From NCBI RefSeq assembly GCF_029948125.1, contig NZ_JASAMB010000018.1:1-64000 (forward strand): a stretch of DNA of 64,000 bases, written 5' to 3'. A program made the translations under genes and the position numbers. Shown here in pieces: positions 1 to 7,925 of this stretch (the stretch's first letter is position 1; every line of letters begins with the position of its first letter). The stretch comes from Catellatospora sp. KI3 (lineage in GTDB: Bacteria > Actinomycetota > Actinomycetes > Mycobacteriales > Micromonosporaceae). The notes below the pieces were generated by a model, which worked only from the letters and a program-made list of their open reading frames with translations, was not told the origin of the DNA and searched no databases.

Positions 1-12
1 CCCTCCATTCGT

Positions 13-31
13 GCAGTTTCCCCGAAACTGC
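13..31. repeat. Family-1 palindrome, copy a
   Basis: Perfect inverted repeat GCAGTTTC-CCC-GAAACTGC at the left edge of the window. The same core recurs at 1802-1820 and, in diverged form, at 59167-59234, so this is one copy of a dispersed intergenic palindrome. It probably lies behind a gene that ends outside the window. Confidence 0.75.
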
Positions 32-90
32 AGCGCCCCCGGGTGGGCCGTGGCGGCAGGGCGGGCGGAGTGTGCCAAGTTCGTGGACAT

Positions 91-115
91 GGTAAGTAAA
101 GTTTCCTAATAATAC
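91..115 (+). promoter_or_regulatory. AT-rich promoter/operator of the chitinase gene
   Basis: An AT-rich stretch in a GC-rich background ends 4 nt before the chitinase ATG. It contains AAAGTTTCCTAAT followed by AATAC. No Shine-Dalgarno sequence lies between it and the start codon. It could be an extended -10 region of a leaderless transcript, or an operator for a sugar-responsive repressor. The function is inferred from composition and position only. Confidence 0.4.
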
Positions 116-119
116 ATGC

Positions 120-1742
120 ATGAAGAAGCTTCGATTCGTTGCGCTGTGTCTCGCCCTGGCGGGTGTGCTGCTCGGCGCGCAGCCCGCCTACGCGGCCAAC
201 CTGCTGGCCAACCCCGGCTTCGAATCCGGCGCCCTGTCGCCGTGGACCTGCTCCGGCGGGCTGGGCTCGGTCGTGTCGACCCCCGTCCACGGCGGCACCA
301 GGGCGCTGGCCGGGGCGGCGTCCGCGTCGGACCACGCCCAGTGCACCCAGACCGTCACCGTGCAGCCCAACACCGCCTACACCCTGTCGGCGTGGGTCCG
401 CGGCAGCTACGTCTACCTCGGCGTCACCGGCGGCGCGTCCACCTGGACCCCGGGCGCGACGGCGTACACCCAGCTCACCGTCAGCTTCACCACCGGCGCC
501 GGGCAGACCAGCGCGCAGGTTTTCCTGCACGGCTGGTACGGCCAGGGCACCTACTACGCCGACGACGTGTCCCTCGACGGGCCGGGCGGCACCAACCCCG
601 GCGGCCCGGCGACCCCGACCGGCCTCGCCGTCACCGGCACCACCAGCAGCTCGATCTCGCTGAGCTGGAACGCCGTCACCGGCGCCACCGGCTACCGCGT
701 CTACGAGGGCACCACCCTGCGCGCCACCGTGTCCGGCACCAGCACCACCGTCTCCGGGCTGGGCACCTGCACCTCGCACTCGTACAGCGTCGCGGCCTAC
801 AACGCCACCGGCGAGTCGGCGGCCAGCGGGGCCGTGTCGGCCTCCACCTCCGGCTGCCCGACCGCGCCCGGCCTGCCCACCGCGCCCTATGTGGACATGG
901 GCGCCTGGCCCACGCCCGCGCTGCCGGACCTGGCCACGGGCGGCAACCTGAAGAGCTTCACCATGGCCTTCATCACCGCCTCGGCCTGCAAGGCGATGTG
1001 GTTCAACGCGTACGACCCGCGCCAGGGCTGGGCCCGCGACCAGATCGACGCCATCCGCTCGCGCGGGGGCGACGTGAAGGTCTCCTTCGGCGGCGCCACC
1101 GGCATCGAGCTGGCCCAGGCCTGCACCTCGGTGTCGGCGCTGCAGGCCGAGTACCAGGCGGTCGTCACCGCGTACGCGCTGAAGTACATCGACCTGGACA
1201 TCGAGGGCTCGGCCACGGCCGAACCGGCCTCGGTGGCGCGGCGCTCGCAGGCGCTGGCGGCGTTGCAGGCGGCCAACCCGGGGCTGAAGATCTCGCTGAC
1301 CCTGCCGGTGTTGCCGGAGGGCCTGACCGCCGACGGCCTGGGCGTCGTCCGGTCGGCGCGCGACGCCGGGGTCAACCTCGACCTGGTCAACGTCATGGCG
1401 ATGGACTACTACCGCAACGGCGACTACGGCGATCTGGCCGTGCAGGCGGCGAACTCGACGTTCGCGCAGCTGAAGACGCTGTACCCGGCCAAGACCGACG
1501 CGCAGGTGTGGAAGATGGTCGGGGTGACCCCGATGCTGGGGCAGAACGACGACGGGCGGGTCTACAACCAGGCCGACGCCCGGCAGCTGGTGACCTTCGC
1601 CCAGTCCAAGCACCTGGGCATGCTGGCGTTCTGGGAGACCACGCGCGACCGCAACGCCTGCACCGGCGCCCTCTACATGTGCACCAACATCGCGCAGTCC
1701 CCGTACGAGTTCAGCAAGATCTTCGCCGGCTACACCGGCTGA
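120..1742 (+). CDS. Secreted chitinase, CBM-FnIII-GH18
   Basis: Exported endo-acting chitinase of 540 residues that should hydrolyse beta-1,4-GlcNAc polymers outside the cell. Residues 1-26 form a signal peptide (KK, hydrophobic core, AYA cleavage site). Residues 27-152 resemble a CBM4/9-type carbohydrate-binding module (opening NLLANPGFESG). Residues 165-244 are a fibronectin type III linker domain. Residues 250-540 are the GH18 barrel, with the KVSFGG strand and the catalytic D358-L-D-I-E362 motif, Glu362 being the proton donor. The first Asp of the classical DxxDxDxE signature is Lys here. ATG at 120 is preferred because the signal peptide begins there, although no ribosome-binding site is visible. 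A two-part hairpin region follows the stop codon. Family assignment is firm; exact substrate preference is inferred. Confidence 0.93.
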   Translation: MKKLRFVALCLALAGVLLGAQPAYAANLLANPGFESGALSPWTCSGGLGSVVSTPVHGGTRALAGAASASDHAQCTQTVTVQPNTAYTLSAWVRGSYVYLGVTGGASTWTPGATAYTQLTVSFTTGAGQTSAQVFLHGWYGQGTYYADDVSLDGPGGTNPGGPATPTGLAVTGTTSSSISLSWNAVTGATGYRVYEGTTLRATVSGTSTTVSGLGTCTSHSYSVAAYNATGESAASGAVSASTSGCPTAPGLPTAPYVDMGAWPTPALPDLATGGNLKSFTMAFITASACKAMWFNAYDPRQGWARDQIDAIRSRGGDVKVSFGGATGIELAQACTSVSALQAEYQAVVTAYALKYIDLDIEGSATAEPASVARRSQALAALQAANPGLKISLTLPVLPEGLTADGLGVVRSARDAGVNLDLVNVMAMDYYRNGDYGDLAVQAANSTFAQLKTLYPAKTDAQVWKMVGVTPMLGQNDDGRVYNQADARQLVTFAQSKHLGMLAFWETTRDRNACTGALYMCTNIAQSPYEFSKIFAGYTG

Positions 1743-1761
1743 CCACGGCGCCGCAGTCCGC

Positions 1762-1828
1762 GCAGTTGCGGGGAAAGTGCCGGAATCTCGACCCGGATTC
1801 GTGCAGTTTCCCGAAACTGCACGAATCC
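1762..1828. repeat. Family-1 palindromic repeat, copy b
   Basis: A degenerate arm (GCAGTTGCGGGGAAAGTGC, from 1762) is followed by a perfect 15-bp hairpin at 1795-1828 with loop CCCG. The pair begins 20 nt after the chitinase stop. The arrangement is the same as copy c at 59167-59234, which also follows a gene end. It lies between convergent genes and probably contributes to termination. Confidence 0.7.
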
Positions 1829-1849
1829 GCACCGGTCACGCCGCGCACG

Positions 1850-1883
1850 CGGAAGGGGCGGCCCGTACGGGCCGCCCCTTCCG
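1850..1883. terminator. Bidirectional terminator, perfect 34-bp palindrome
   Basis: GGAAGGGGCGGCCC and its exact complement surround GTAC, giving an uninterrupted palindrome between the convergent chitinase gene and the minus-strand membrane-protein gene. There is no T-tract, as is common in high-GC actinobacteria. Confidence 0.8.
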
Positions 1884-1894
1884 GCGAAGGGTTG

Positions 1895-2362
1895 TCAGCG
1901 GTTGCGGCGGCGCCGGGTCCACTTCTCGCGGTACTCCAGCGGCACGAAGACCAGCGTCGTCACCACGGTGGCCACCACCGCCCAGAGGATCACCTGGCTC
2001 GGGCTCAGGTGCGCCACGCCCATGTTGCCGGTCCACACCGGGTTCAGGCCGAGCGGCGGGAAGCCCTCCCAGAACAGGAACCACAGCAGCGGCACCAGGC
2101 CGGTGGCGATGCCGTACGCGGTGAAGTGGCCGGCCTGCGAGAACAGGATGCCGAGCAGCACCGCCGCGATCATGTAGATCAGCACCGCGGTCCGCTGGCC
2201 GCCCTGCTCCGGGATCCGGTCGATCAGCCAGTTCCACATGGAGACCAGCGCGTCGAGCGCCGGCTCCCAGTACACGGCGAGGAGCACGATCGCGGCGACG
2301 ATGGCCACCGCGATCCCCAGGCCGCGCAGCACCTTCACGGCGCCGCCCTCACGCTCTGCCAC
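1895..2362 (-). CDS. Four-helix integral membrane protein, unknown function
   Basis: Predicted inner-membrane protein of 155 residues. Hydrophobic segments are visible near the N terminus (LGIAVAIVAAIVLLAVYW), in the middle (AVLIYMIAAVLLGILF and TGLVPLLWFLFWEGF) and near the C terminus (VILWAVVATVVTTLVFV). It ends in a positively charged REKWTRRRRNR tail that would be cytosolic. GTG at 2362 is chosen over the upstream in-frame ATG at 2407 because GAGGGGAA lies 6 nt before it. It resembles small conserved membrane proteins of Micromonosporaceae, but no functional family was recognised. It is convergent with the chitinase gene and has no evident operon partner. Confidence 0.75.
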   Translation of the reverse strand: MAEREGGAVKVLRGLGIAVAIVAAIVLLAVYWEPALDALVSMWNWLIDRIPEQGGQRTAVLIYMIAAVLLGILFSQAGHFTAYGIATGLVPLLWFLFWEGFPPLGLNPVWTGNMGVAHLSPSQVILWAVVATVVTTLVFVPLEYREKWTRRRRNR

Positions 2363-2550
2363 GGTGACTTCCCCTCTCACACGTAACGGGGTACCGATTA
2401 TCCACATCGGAGCGGAGAGATCGATACGTTGCCGCGTAACGGTTCGGCCGTCGGCCGGAGCGCACGCTGCGGGAGGATCATGCCACCGTGGTGCGACGAG
2501 GGCGAGAGCCGGTCGCCTCGTTCCAGGCCACCGGAAGGGTCAGGTTTGCG

Positions 2551-3216
2551 TCAGAGGCCGTGCTCGTCGAGGAAGCCGTGCACGGCCGCGGCGAACTCCG
2601 CTGGTAGCGCGGCGTGCACCCCGTGGTCGGCGTCGAGGGCGAGGTAGCGGCCGCGCGGCATGAGGGCGGCCATCTCCGCCAGCTGGTCCTGCGGCAGGTG
2701 GCTGTGCGCGCCGCCGACGACCAGGGCGGGCGCGGTGATGTCGGCCAGTGCGGCCCACCAGCGCGGATCGGGGGCGACGAGCTGCCCGACGATCGCGGGG
2801 CGCACGTCCCAGTCGTAGCTGAGCGGAGCGTCCGGGCGCGGCCCGACGGTGCGCTCCAACGGGCGCGGCGGCGGCGGTTCCTCCAGCACGATGCCCGCGA
2901 CCCGCTCCGGATGCGCCTGCGCGAGCAGGTACGACACCACACCGCCCAGTGAGTGGCCGACCAGCACGACGCGGTCGAGTTCGAGGCGGTCGAGCAGCGC
3001 GACCACGTCGTCGCGCATCAGCTCGAACGAGTACTCGCCCGGCCAGGGGCTGGCCCCGTGTCCGCGCAGGTCGACGGTGTGCAGCCAGGCCCGCTCGGCC
3101 AGCAGCGGGGCGACCTCCTGCCAGGTGGTCGCGTCACCGGTCAGCCCGTGCAGCAGCAGGACCGGCGTGGCACCGAGGGTGCCCGAGGACTGGTACCACA
3201 GCTCGCTGACGCTCAC
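2551..3216 (-). CDS. Alpha/beta-hydrolase fold esterase or lipase-like enzyme
   Basis: Cytosolic alpha/beta hydrolase of 221 residues. The N-terminal half has the oxyanion strand VLLLHGLTGD and the nucleophile elbow GHSLGG (catalytic Ser). The C-terminal DADHGVH supplies the likely catalytic His, and the acid is expected after the VVGGAHSHL strand. GTG at 3216 opens the conserved fold directly; upstream in-frame sequence lacks protein-like character. Length is short for the family, implying a small cap domain around the PPPPRPLERTVG segment. It stands alone between two minus-strand genes with small gaps. The substrate cannot be deduced. Confidence 0.85.
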   Translation of the reverse strand: MSVSELWYQSSGTLGATPVLLLHGLTGDATTWQEVAPLLAERAWLHTVDLRGHGASPWPGEYSFELMRDDVVALLDRLELDRVVLVGHSLGGVVSYLLAQAHPERVAGIVLEEPPPPRPLERTVGPRPDAPLSYDWDVRPAIVGQLVAPDPRWWAALADITAPALVVGGAHSHLPQDQLAEMAALMPRGRYLALDADHGVHAALPAEFAAAVHGFLDEHGL

Positions 3217-3269
3217 GCCGGGGATTATGCCCGCGCGGGTGCGCCGCCAACCCTGCCCGGAGGACCGGT

Positions 3270-3905
3270 TCAGGCGTTGCAGAGGCGCTGGTGCGCGTAG
3301 GCCGGGGCGTCGGCCGAGCAGCGGTACGGGCTGCCCATGATCTGTCCGCTGTGCTCGGTCATCGGCGAGATCTTCAGCACCCCGGGCTGGTAGACCTCGA
3401 CCCGGTAGCCGTCGCCGACGCGCGGCAGCCCGTCCAGGCTGTCCGGGACCACCGCCGCACCGTTCTGGTCGCGGTAACTGAACGCGGTGTAGACGTAGCC
3501 GGGGCCGCCGTCGGCGACCAGCCGCACGCTGGCCACGGCCACGCAGCGCTTGCCACCGTCGAGCCCCTGGCAGGGGCCGAGCTGGATCAGCTCGGTGCCG
3601 GTGCCGTCGGCCTTGATGTCGAGGTCGGCGCCGTGCACGTGCCAGCTCCCGACGAACGGCGCGAGGGCGGCGCCGCTCAGCGGGGACGCGCTCAGCCGCG
3701 CCGGAGCGGCGGTCAGCTCGAACGTCGTCGGGGTCAGTGCGGTCGGCGTCAGCGCGAGCGCCTGCGGCGCGCCGGCCAGCAGCGTCGCGCTGGACGCGGC
3801 CATCGTCGCGGGAGCGCCCGCGAGCAGGCCCAGTCCCAGTCCCGCCACCGCGCTGGCGGTGCCGACTCCCGCCGCCGCCGCGGCCCAGCCATACCTGAAT
3901 CCCAT
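3270..3905 (-). CDS. Secreted protein of unknown function
   Basis: Exported protein of 211 residues. The first 55 residues are strongly Ala/Gly-rich and hydrophobic and look like a long signal peptide or a single anchor. The mature part has several cysteines (CQGLDGGKRC and a C-terminal CSADAPAYAHQRLC) that could form extracellular disulfides, and aromatic Tyr-rich strands such as GYVYTAFSYRD. No family was recognised. ATG at 3905 is chosen over the in-frame GTG at 3914 because the GGGGG run upstream is then better spaced. It is transcribed from its own promoter region, since a strong hairpin separates it from the upstream gene. Confidence 0.75.
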   Translation of the reverse strand: MGFRYGWAAAAAGVGTASAVAGLGLGLLAGAPATMAASSATLLAGAPQALALTPTALTPTTFELTAAPARLSASPLSGAALAPFVGSWHVHGADLDIKADGTGTELIQLGPCQGLDGGKRCVAVASVRLVADGGPGYVYTAFSYRDQNGAAVVPDSLDGLPRVGDGYRVEVYQPGVLKISPMTEHSGQIMGSPYRCSADAPAYAHQRLCNA

Positions 3906-4013
3906 CGTGACCACCCCCGTGATTTTCTCGGCTTATCAGGCTGAACCAACGTAATTCATATCTCGCTTGGTGACCACCCGTGGAGACGACAAATACTCTC
4001 CGTAAACGAGAAA

Positions 4014-4064
4014 GATCCACATCCCCAGGACCTGCCGGTAATGCCGGCAGGCGGGATGTGGATC
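4014..4064 (-). terminator. Nested hairpin terminator
   Basis: An outer 12-bp stem (GATCCACATCCC paired with GGGATGTGGATC) encloses an inner 8-bp stem (CCTGCCGG paired with CCGGCAGG). It begins 15 nt past the stop of the minus-strand gene at 4079 and would insulate that gene from the secreted-protein gene downstream. Confidence 0.75.
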
Positions 4065-4078
4065 CCAGGCGGTACGGG

Positions 4079-4636
4079 TCAGCGCACGCCGCGCAGGAAG
4101 TTCCAGGCGTCGACGACCCACTCGATCTGGCTCAGATACGAGAAGCCCACGATCACCAGGAACAGGCCCACCGTCGCGTGCGAGGCCCAGGCGCCCCGCC
4201 GGGTGCGGCCCATCAGCTTCTCCAGCACCACGCTGCCCACCAGGCGCGACAGGCCGAACAGGCCGATGCCCACCGCGAGCGCCAGCACCAGCGCCAGGGT
4301 CGCCGAGGCGTGATCCCCGTCACTGGACGAGGCGCTCCACAGGCCCCAGCAGACGATCAGGAACACGGCGCCGGCCACGCTCCAGCGGCCGCCGACGCGC
4401 AGCTGGCGCAGCCGGACGCTCAACGTCACGACCGGGCGCTTGAGCGCCCCGGAGGTGACGATCCGCCCGGGGGGCAGGGTCGGCTCGAAGGAGGCCGTGT
4501 GGTCCACCTGCCGCTGGGCGGGGATGGCGGCCACGCCGGGCTTGAACCCGGCCTGCTGCGGCTTCACCACCTCGGTGGGAATCTGTTGCGTAGCGTCCAG
4601 ACGCAGTTCCCGCGTCGGGTCGTTGCCCTCAGTCAC
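4079..4636 (-). CDS. Membrane protein with N-terminal cytosolic region
   Basis: Predicted membrane protein of 185 residues. The first ~75 residues are hydrophilic and basic/polar. Three to four membrane segments follow: SVAGAVFLIVCWGLW, the ATLALVLALAVGIGLFG region, and ATVGLFLVIVGFSYL near the C terminus. It ends WNFLRGVR. The GTG at 4636 begins the protein-like stretch VTEGNDPTREL and has only a weak ribosome-binding site. It starts 81 nt from a divergent small gene, so the two may share a promoter region. No known family was recognised. Confidence 0.75.
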   Translation of the reverse strand: MTEGNDPTRELRLDATQQIPTEVVKPQQAGFKPGVAAIPAQRQVDHTASFEPTLPPGRIVTSGALKRPVVTLSVRLRQLRVGGRWSVAGAVFLIVCWGLWSASSSDGDHASATLALVLALAVGIGLFGLSRLVGSVVLEKLMGRTRRGAWASHATVGLFLVIVGFSYLSQIEWVVDAWNFLRGVR

Positions 4637-4717
4637 GCCGCACAGCGTAGCCAACCCGCACGACACCGGCGACCGGGTGGAAACCGACCCGGCCCGACCG
4701 CACGCAGGAGCAGTAAC

Positions 4718-4957
4718 GTGGCAGGCATGCAGGAGCACGAGCGCCGCCGCCACCGCAGTCGGGATGACGACTCCGACGACCACGACCTCGAGCGCGGCCT
4801 GCGCGGGCTGATCGGCCCCGGAGCCTCGCAGATCAGCCTGTCGGCGGCGATGCGGGCCCGGGACGCGGCCCGGCCCACCGCCGAGGACATCGCCAGGGCG
4901 GAGGCCGAGCTGGAGATCGTGCGCCGGGGCTGGGTGCCCCGCGATCCGCTGCGCTGA
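4718..4957 (+). CDS. Small charged protein, 79 residues, unknown function
   Basis: Highly charged cytosolic protein. It begins with an Arg/His/Asp-rich stretch (ERRRHRSRDDDSDDHD) and continues into two predicted helices, the second Ala/Glu-rich (EDIARAEAELEIVRRG). GTG at 4718 is preferred to ATG at 4727 because AGGAG lies 7 nt upstream of the GTG. It is divergent from the membrane-protein gene at 4636 and its stop lies 4 nt from the end of convergent rpiB. No domain was recognised. The good ribosome-binding site and codon-biased composition support it as real. Confidence 0.72.
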   Translation: MAGMQEHERRRHRSRDDDSDDHDLERGLRGLIGPGASQISLSAAMRARDAARPTAEDIARAEAELEIVRRGWVPRDPLR

Positions 4958-4961
4958 GCCC

Positions 4962-5432
4962 TCAGGCGGGCAGCGCGGGCAGCTCGCCGGACTTCTCGTA
5001 CGCGGCGACCTGGTCGATGCGGCGGGAGTGGCGCGGTTCGCCGGAGAAGTCGGTGCTAAGGAACGCCTCGACGATCTCCGTCGCCTCGGCCAGCGAGTGC
5101 TGGCGGGCGCCGATGCCGACCACGTTGGCGTCGTTGTGCTGGCGGCACAGCCGGGCGGTGTCCAGGTTCCAGGCCAGCGCGGCGCGCACCCCGGCGACCT
5201 TGTTCGCGGCGATCTGCTCGCCGTTGCCGGAGCCGCCGATGACCACGCCCAGGCTGCCCGGGTCGGAGACCACCCGCACGCCCGCGTGCAGGCAGAACGA
5301 CGGGTAGTCGTCCTCGGCGTCGTAGCTGTGCGCGCCGACGTCGACGACGTCGTACCCCTTCGCCGCAAGCTCGTTGAGCAGGTGGGCCTTGAGCTCGAAG
5401 CCGGCGTGGTCGGCGGCCAGATATACGCGCAT
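4962..5432 (-). CDS. rpiB: Ribose-5-phosphate isomerase B
   Basis: Interconverts ribose 5-phosphate and ribulose 5-phosphate in the non-oxidative pentose phosphate pathway; cytosolic. The 156-residue product has the family hallmarks: AADHAG at residues 6-11, the VIGGSGNGEQIAANK phosphate/active-site loop, and HNDANVVGIGAR. The Asn/Glu-containing GNGEQ version is typical of actinobacterial RpiB. Length matches the family (about 150-160). ATG at 5432 starts the conserved MRVYLAADHAG. It is downstream of a DUF1015 gene but separated from it by a strong hairpin, so it is probably transcribed separately. Confidence 0.95.
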   Translation of the reverse strand: MRVYLAADHAGFELKAHLLNELAAKGYDVVDVGAHSYDAEDDYPSFCLHAGVRVVSDPGSLGVVIGGSGNGEQIAANKVAGVRAALAWNLDTARLCRQHNDANVVGIGARQHSLAEATEIVEAFLSTDFSGEPRHSRRIDQVAAYEKSGELPALPA

Positions 5433-5447
5433 GAGCAAAGTCTGCCA

Positions 5448-5485
5448 GCCGTCCGCCGGGCCCCGCAGGGGACCCGGCGGACGGC
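5448..5485 (-). terminator. Terminator after the DUF1015 gene
   Basis: A 13-bp perfect stem (GCCGTCCGCCGGG and complement) lies directly after the minus-strand stop at 5493 and before rpiB. Confidence 0.8.
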
Positions 5486-5492
5486 GCACGGC

Positions 5493-6686
5493 TCAGGCGA
5501 CCTGGGCCACGACCAGGCCGCCGCGGGCCTTCGGGGTGAACCAGGTGCTCTTGCGGGGCATCTTCTGCCGGGCCAGGTTGACCTCGACGAAGTCGTCGAC
5601 GGTGACCGGTGCGATCAGCACGGCCAGCGCCGAGCGGCCCGCGTCGACCTCCTCGGTCAGCCAGGACGCCGGGTAGTCGCCGCCCACGTAGGTGATCCGC
5701 TTGTCGCCCGGCTCCAGGCCCAGCACCTCGCCGAAGAGCACCCGCTCCACCAGCGCGTGGTCGATGTTGTCGATCACGCTGCCGGCCGGGTCGCGGGGCA
5801 GGGTGACCGCGAAGGCGCGGCCGTCGGCGTACAGGTGCACGGTGCCGCCCTGGGCCGGCACGGTCGGGGTGCCCGGCGCGACCTGCGCGCCCGCCTTCTC
5901 CAGCCGCTCCAGCAGCTCCTCGATCGGGGCGTCGAGCTGGTGCACCAGCCGGTTGTAGGGCTGGATCGCCACCGAGGCGGGCGTGGTCACCACGGCCAGG
6001 AACCGGTCCAGGCCGCCGCTCTGCGCGGCCAGGCTGCGGTGGTTGCCGTCGGCGACCACCAGCTCACCGCCGCCGGCCAGCTCGCGCAGGCTGTCGGCGA
6101 CCGGCCCGGCCGCCAGCGGCCAGATCGCGTGGGTACGCCCGGCGGGGTCCACATCGGTCGCGGCCGGAGCCCCCGCCTGGGCCGTCGCGGCGGCCAGCGC
6201 CGCGTGCAGCTCGTCGCCGCGGCCGGTCTGCAGCAGCAGCACCGGCGACAGCAGGTGGCCCAGCGCCTGGAACAGCGCGACGCGCTCCCGGACCTTCTCC
6301 AGGAAGACGTCCTCGTTGCGGATGACCAGGCCGGGCTCGTCAGCGCTGGTGGAGATCTGGTCGGTGTCGACCATGCACCACAGGCCGTACGCGGTGGCGC
6401 CGTCGGGATCGGAGATCCGGTACAGGACGACGACGTCGTCGCTGCGGCGGTAGTTGCCCGCGTCCTTGGCCTGAGTCAGGCGGACCACGGCGTCCGGCAG
6501 CGACTCGGCGAAGCTGCGGCCCAGGCTGCCCGGAGCCCGGTGCGGCATCTCGATGGCCAGTGCGCTGCTCGGATTGGCGGCGATGATCTCGGTGATCTCG
6601 GCGTCGTCGGCGAACTCGTCGTAGTTCTGCGCGCCGGTGGCCCCGGCCGTCAGCCAGGCGGTGGGGATCGGGTGTGCGACTGTCAC
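5493..6686 (-). CDS. DUF1015 family protein
   Basis: Conserved cytosolic protein of 397 residues matching the DUF1015 family found across bacteria. Recognisable segments are the N-terminal NYDEFADDAEI, the LYRISDPDGATAYGLWCMVD strand, the VVADGNHRSLAAQ motif near residue 230 and the C-terminal FTPKARGGLVVAQVA. In many genomes the family lies near serine or 3-phosphoglycerate metabolism genes; that context is not seen here. Biochemical function is unknown. It starts with GTG at 6686, where only a weak ribosome-binding site is visible. The strong downstream hairpin suggests a monocistronic unit. Confidence 0.85.
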   Translation of the reverse strand: MTVAHPIPTAWLTAGATGAQNYDEFADDAEITEIIAANPSSALAIEMPHRAPGSLGRSFAESLPDAVVRLTQAKDAGNYRRSDDVVVLYRISDPDGATAYGLWCMVDTDQISTSADEPGLVIRNEDVFLEKVRERVALFQALGHLLSPVLLLQTGRGDELHAALAAATAQAGAPAATDVDPAGRTHAIWPLAAGPVADSLRELAGGGELVVADGNHRSLAAQSGGLDRFLAVVTTPASVAIQPYNRLVHQLDAPIEELLERLEKAGAQVAPGTPTVPAQGGTVHLYADGRAFAVTLPRDPAGSVIDNIDHALVERVLFGEVLGLEPGDKRITYVGGDYPASWLTEEVDAGRSALAVLIAPVTVDDFVEVNLARQKMPRKSTWFTPKARGGLVVAQVA

Positions 6687-6728
6687 GCCTGCTCACGCTA
6701 CCGTCGTCCACCCGCTGGGACGGGCGGG

Positions 6729-6748
6729 CCCCGCCGGGGACGGCGGGG
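6729..6748 (-). terminator. GC-rich hairpin after a small minus-strand gene
   Basis: CCCCGCCG and CGGCGGGG around a GGGA loop, 9 nt after the stop at 6757. Confidence 0.65.
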
Positions 6749-6756
6749 CGGACCCG

Positions 6757-6948
6757 TCAGCCCCGCTGCGTGGGAAAGGCCCCGACCAGCACCGGCGGGG
6801 CCAGGAACGCGGCGATCTCGGCGGGCAGCGACGGCTGCCAGGTGGCCCAGCGGCTCTCCTCGACCAGCACGTACGAGGTGCCCAGGCTCTCGGCGACCGC
6901 CTCGGCGGGTGCCTCCATACGCCACGGATCTGCGACGACGTCCGCCAC
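6757..6948 (-). CDS. Small protein, 63 residues, unknown function
   Basis: Short acidic cytosolic protein (starts MADVVADPWRMEAPAEAVAE). Pairs of Trp and Pro residues are notable (ATWQPSLPAEI). A strong ribosome-binding site, AGGAGAG with CACC spacer before GTG at 6948, and flanking hairpins on both sides support it as a real monocistronic gene. No family was recognised. Confidence 0.65.
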   Translation of the reverse strand: MADVVADPWRMEAPAEAVAESLGTSYVLVEESRWATWQPSLPAEIAAFLAPPVLVGAFPTQRG

Positions 6949-6978
6949 GGTGCTCTCCTACCCGGCCTGGCGACCAGG

Positions 6979-7020
6979 CCTGGCTCGTTGGTGTGGTCTC
7001 CCTCACCCCAACGAGCCAGG
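6979..7020 (-). terminator. Hairpin terminator after the Rv2466c-like gene
   Basis: A 13-bp stem (CCTGGCTCGTTGG with CCAACGAGCCAGG) lies 32 nt after the minus-strand stop at 7052. Confidence 0.8.
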
Positions 7021-7051
7021 AGCCCTCAGGAGGCGTACGCGCCGCGCCCGG

Positions 7052-7675
7052 TCACTCGAAGATGGGGCCGAGGTCCCGGGTGCGCTTGAGCTCGTAGAAC
7101 CCGGGCGTGCCCGCGACCAGCAGGACGCCGTCGTAGAGGCGGCCGGCGGCCTCGCCCTTGGGCGCCGGGGTGACCACCGGGCCGAAGAAGGCGATGGTGG
7201 AGCCGTCGGGGCCCGGCGCGTGGATGACCGGGGTGCCGACGTCGGTGCCGACCGGCTTCATGCCCCGGTTGTGGCTCTCCACCAGCAGCTCGTCGTGGGT
7301 GGTCTCCTCGGCGGCGGCGGCCAGCGCCGGGTCCAGGCCCGCGTCGGTGAGGGCGGCCTCGTACAGCTCCCGGCCCAGCGGCTCCTTGCCGAGGTGGATG
7401 CGCGTGCCCAGGGCGGTGTAGAGGTCGCGCAGCACCGGCTCGCCGTACTTGCGGGCGGCGGCGATGCACACCCGCACCGGGCCCCAGCCCTGCGCCAGCA
7501 GCTCCCGGTACTTCTCCGGCAGGTCGTCGCGGCCGTCGTTGAGGACGGACAGGCTCATCACGTGGAAGTCCACGCGCACGTCGCGTACCTGCTCGACCTC
7601 GAGCAGCCAGCGGGAGGTCATCCAGGCCCACGGGCAGATCGGGTCGAACCACATGTCGATCGAAGGGGTGCTCAT
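7052..7675 (-). CDS. DsbA-fold mycothiol-dependent nitroreductase, Rv2466c family
   Basis: Thioredoxin/DsbA-fold oxidoreductase of 207 residues that follows Mycobacterium tuberculosis Rv2466c closely: FDPICPWAW near residue 10, VDFHVMSLSVLN, DDLPEKYRELLAQGWGPVRV, VGTPVIH, FFGPV and the C-terminal ELKRTRDL. Rv2466c is a mycothiol-dependent reductase with a CPWC active site. Here the second cysteine is Ala (CPWA), leaving only the nucleophilic Cys, which would fit a monothiol mechanism using mycothiol. ATG at 7675 is the only start that gives the conserved N terminus. It is divergent from pepN across 250 bp. Substrate in this organism is unknown. Confidence 0.9.
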   Translation of the reverse strand: MSTPSIDMWFDPICPWAWMTSRWLLEVEQVRDVRVDFHVMSLSVLNDGRDDLPEKYRELLAQGWGPVRVCIAAARKYGEPVLRDLYTALGTRIHLGKEPLGRELYEAALTDAGLDPALAAAAEETTHDELLVESHNRGMKPVGTDVGTPVIHAPGPDGSTIAFFGPVVTPAPKGEAAGRLYDGVLLVAGTPGFYELKRTRDLGPIFE

Positions 7676-7925
7676 AGTTGAATAGTCACCCTTCGGGCGG
7701 CGCGCTGCCGCACATCCGACGCGTGACCTAGGGCACGTGGCCGGGCCATAATGTGAAAGAGTTGCTTCGGGCCGTCCGTGGCGCGGGGCGACGAGGTGCT
7801 GCCGCAACCGATACGCAAGCGTGGGTGGTCGCAGCGCGCCGCCGCGATGACAGACTGCACTGGGCAGCCACATACAGGGCTGCCTCCCATGCTGCTCACC
7901 ACCGCAGCCGACAGGAAGTGACGCC

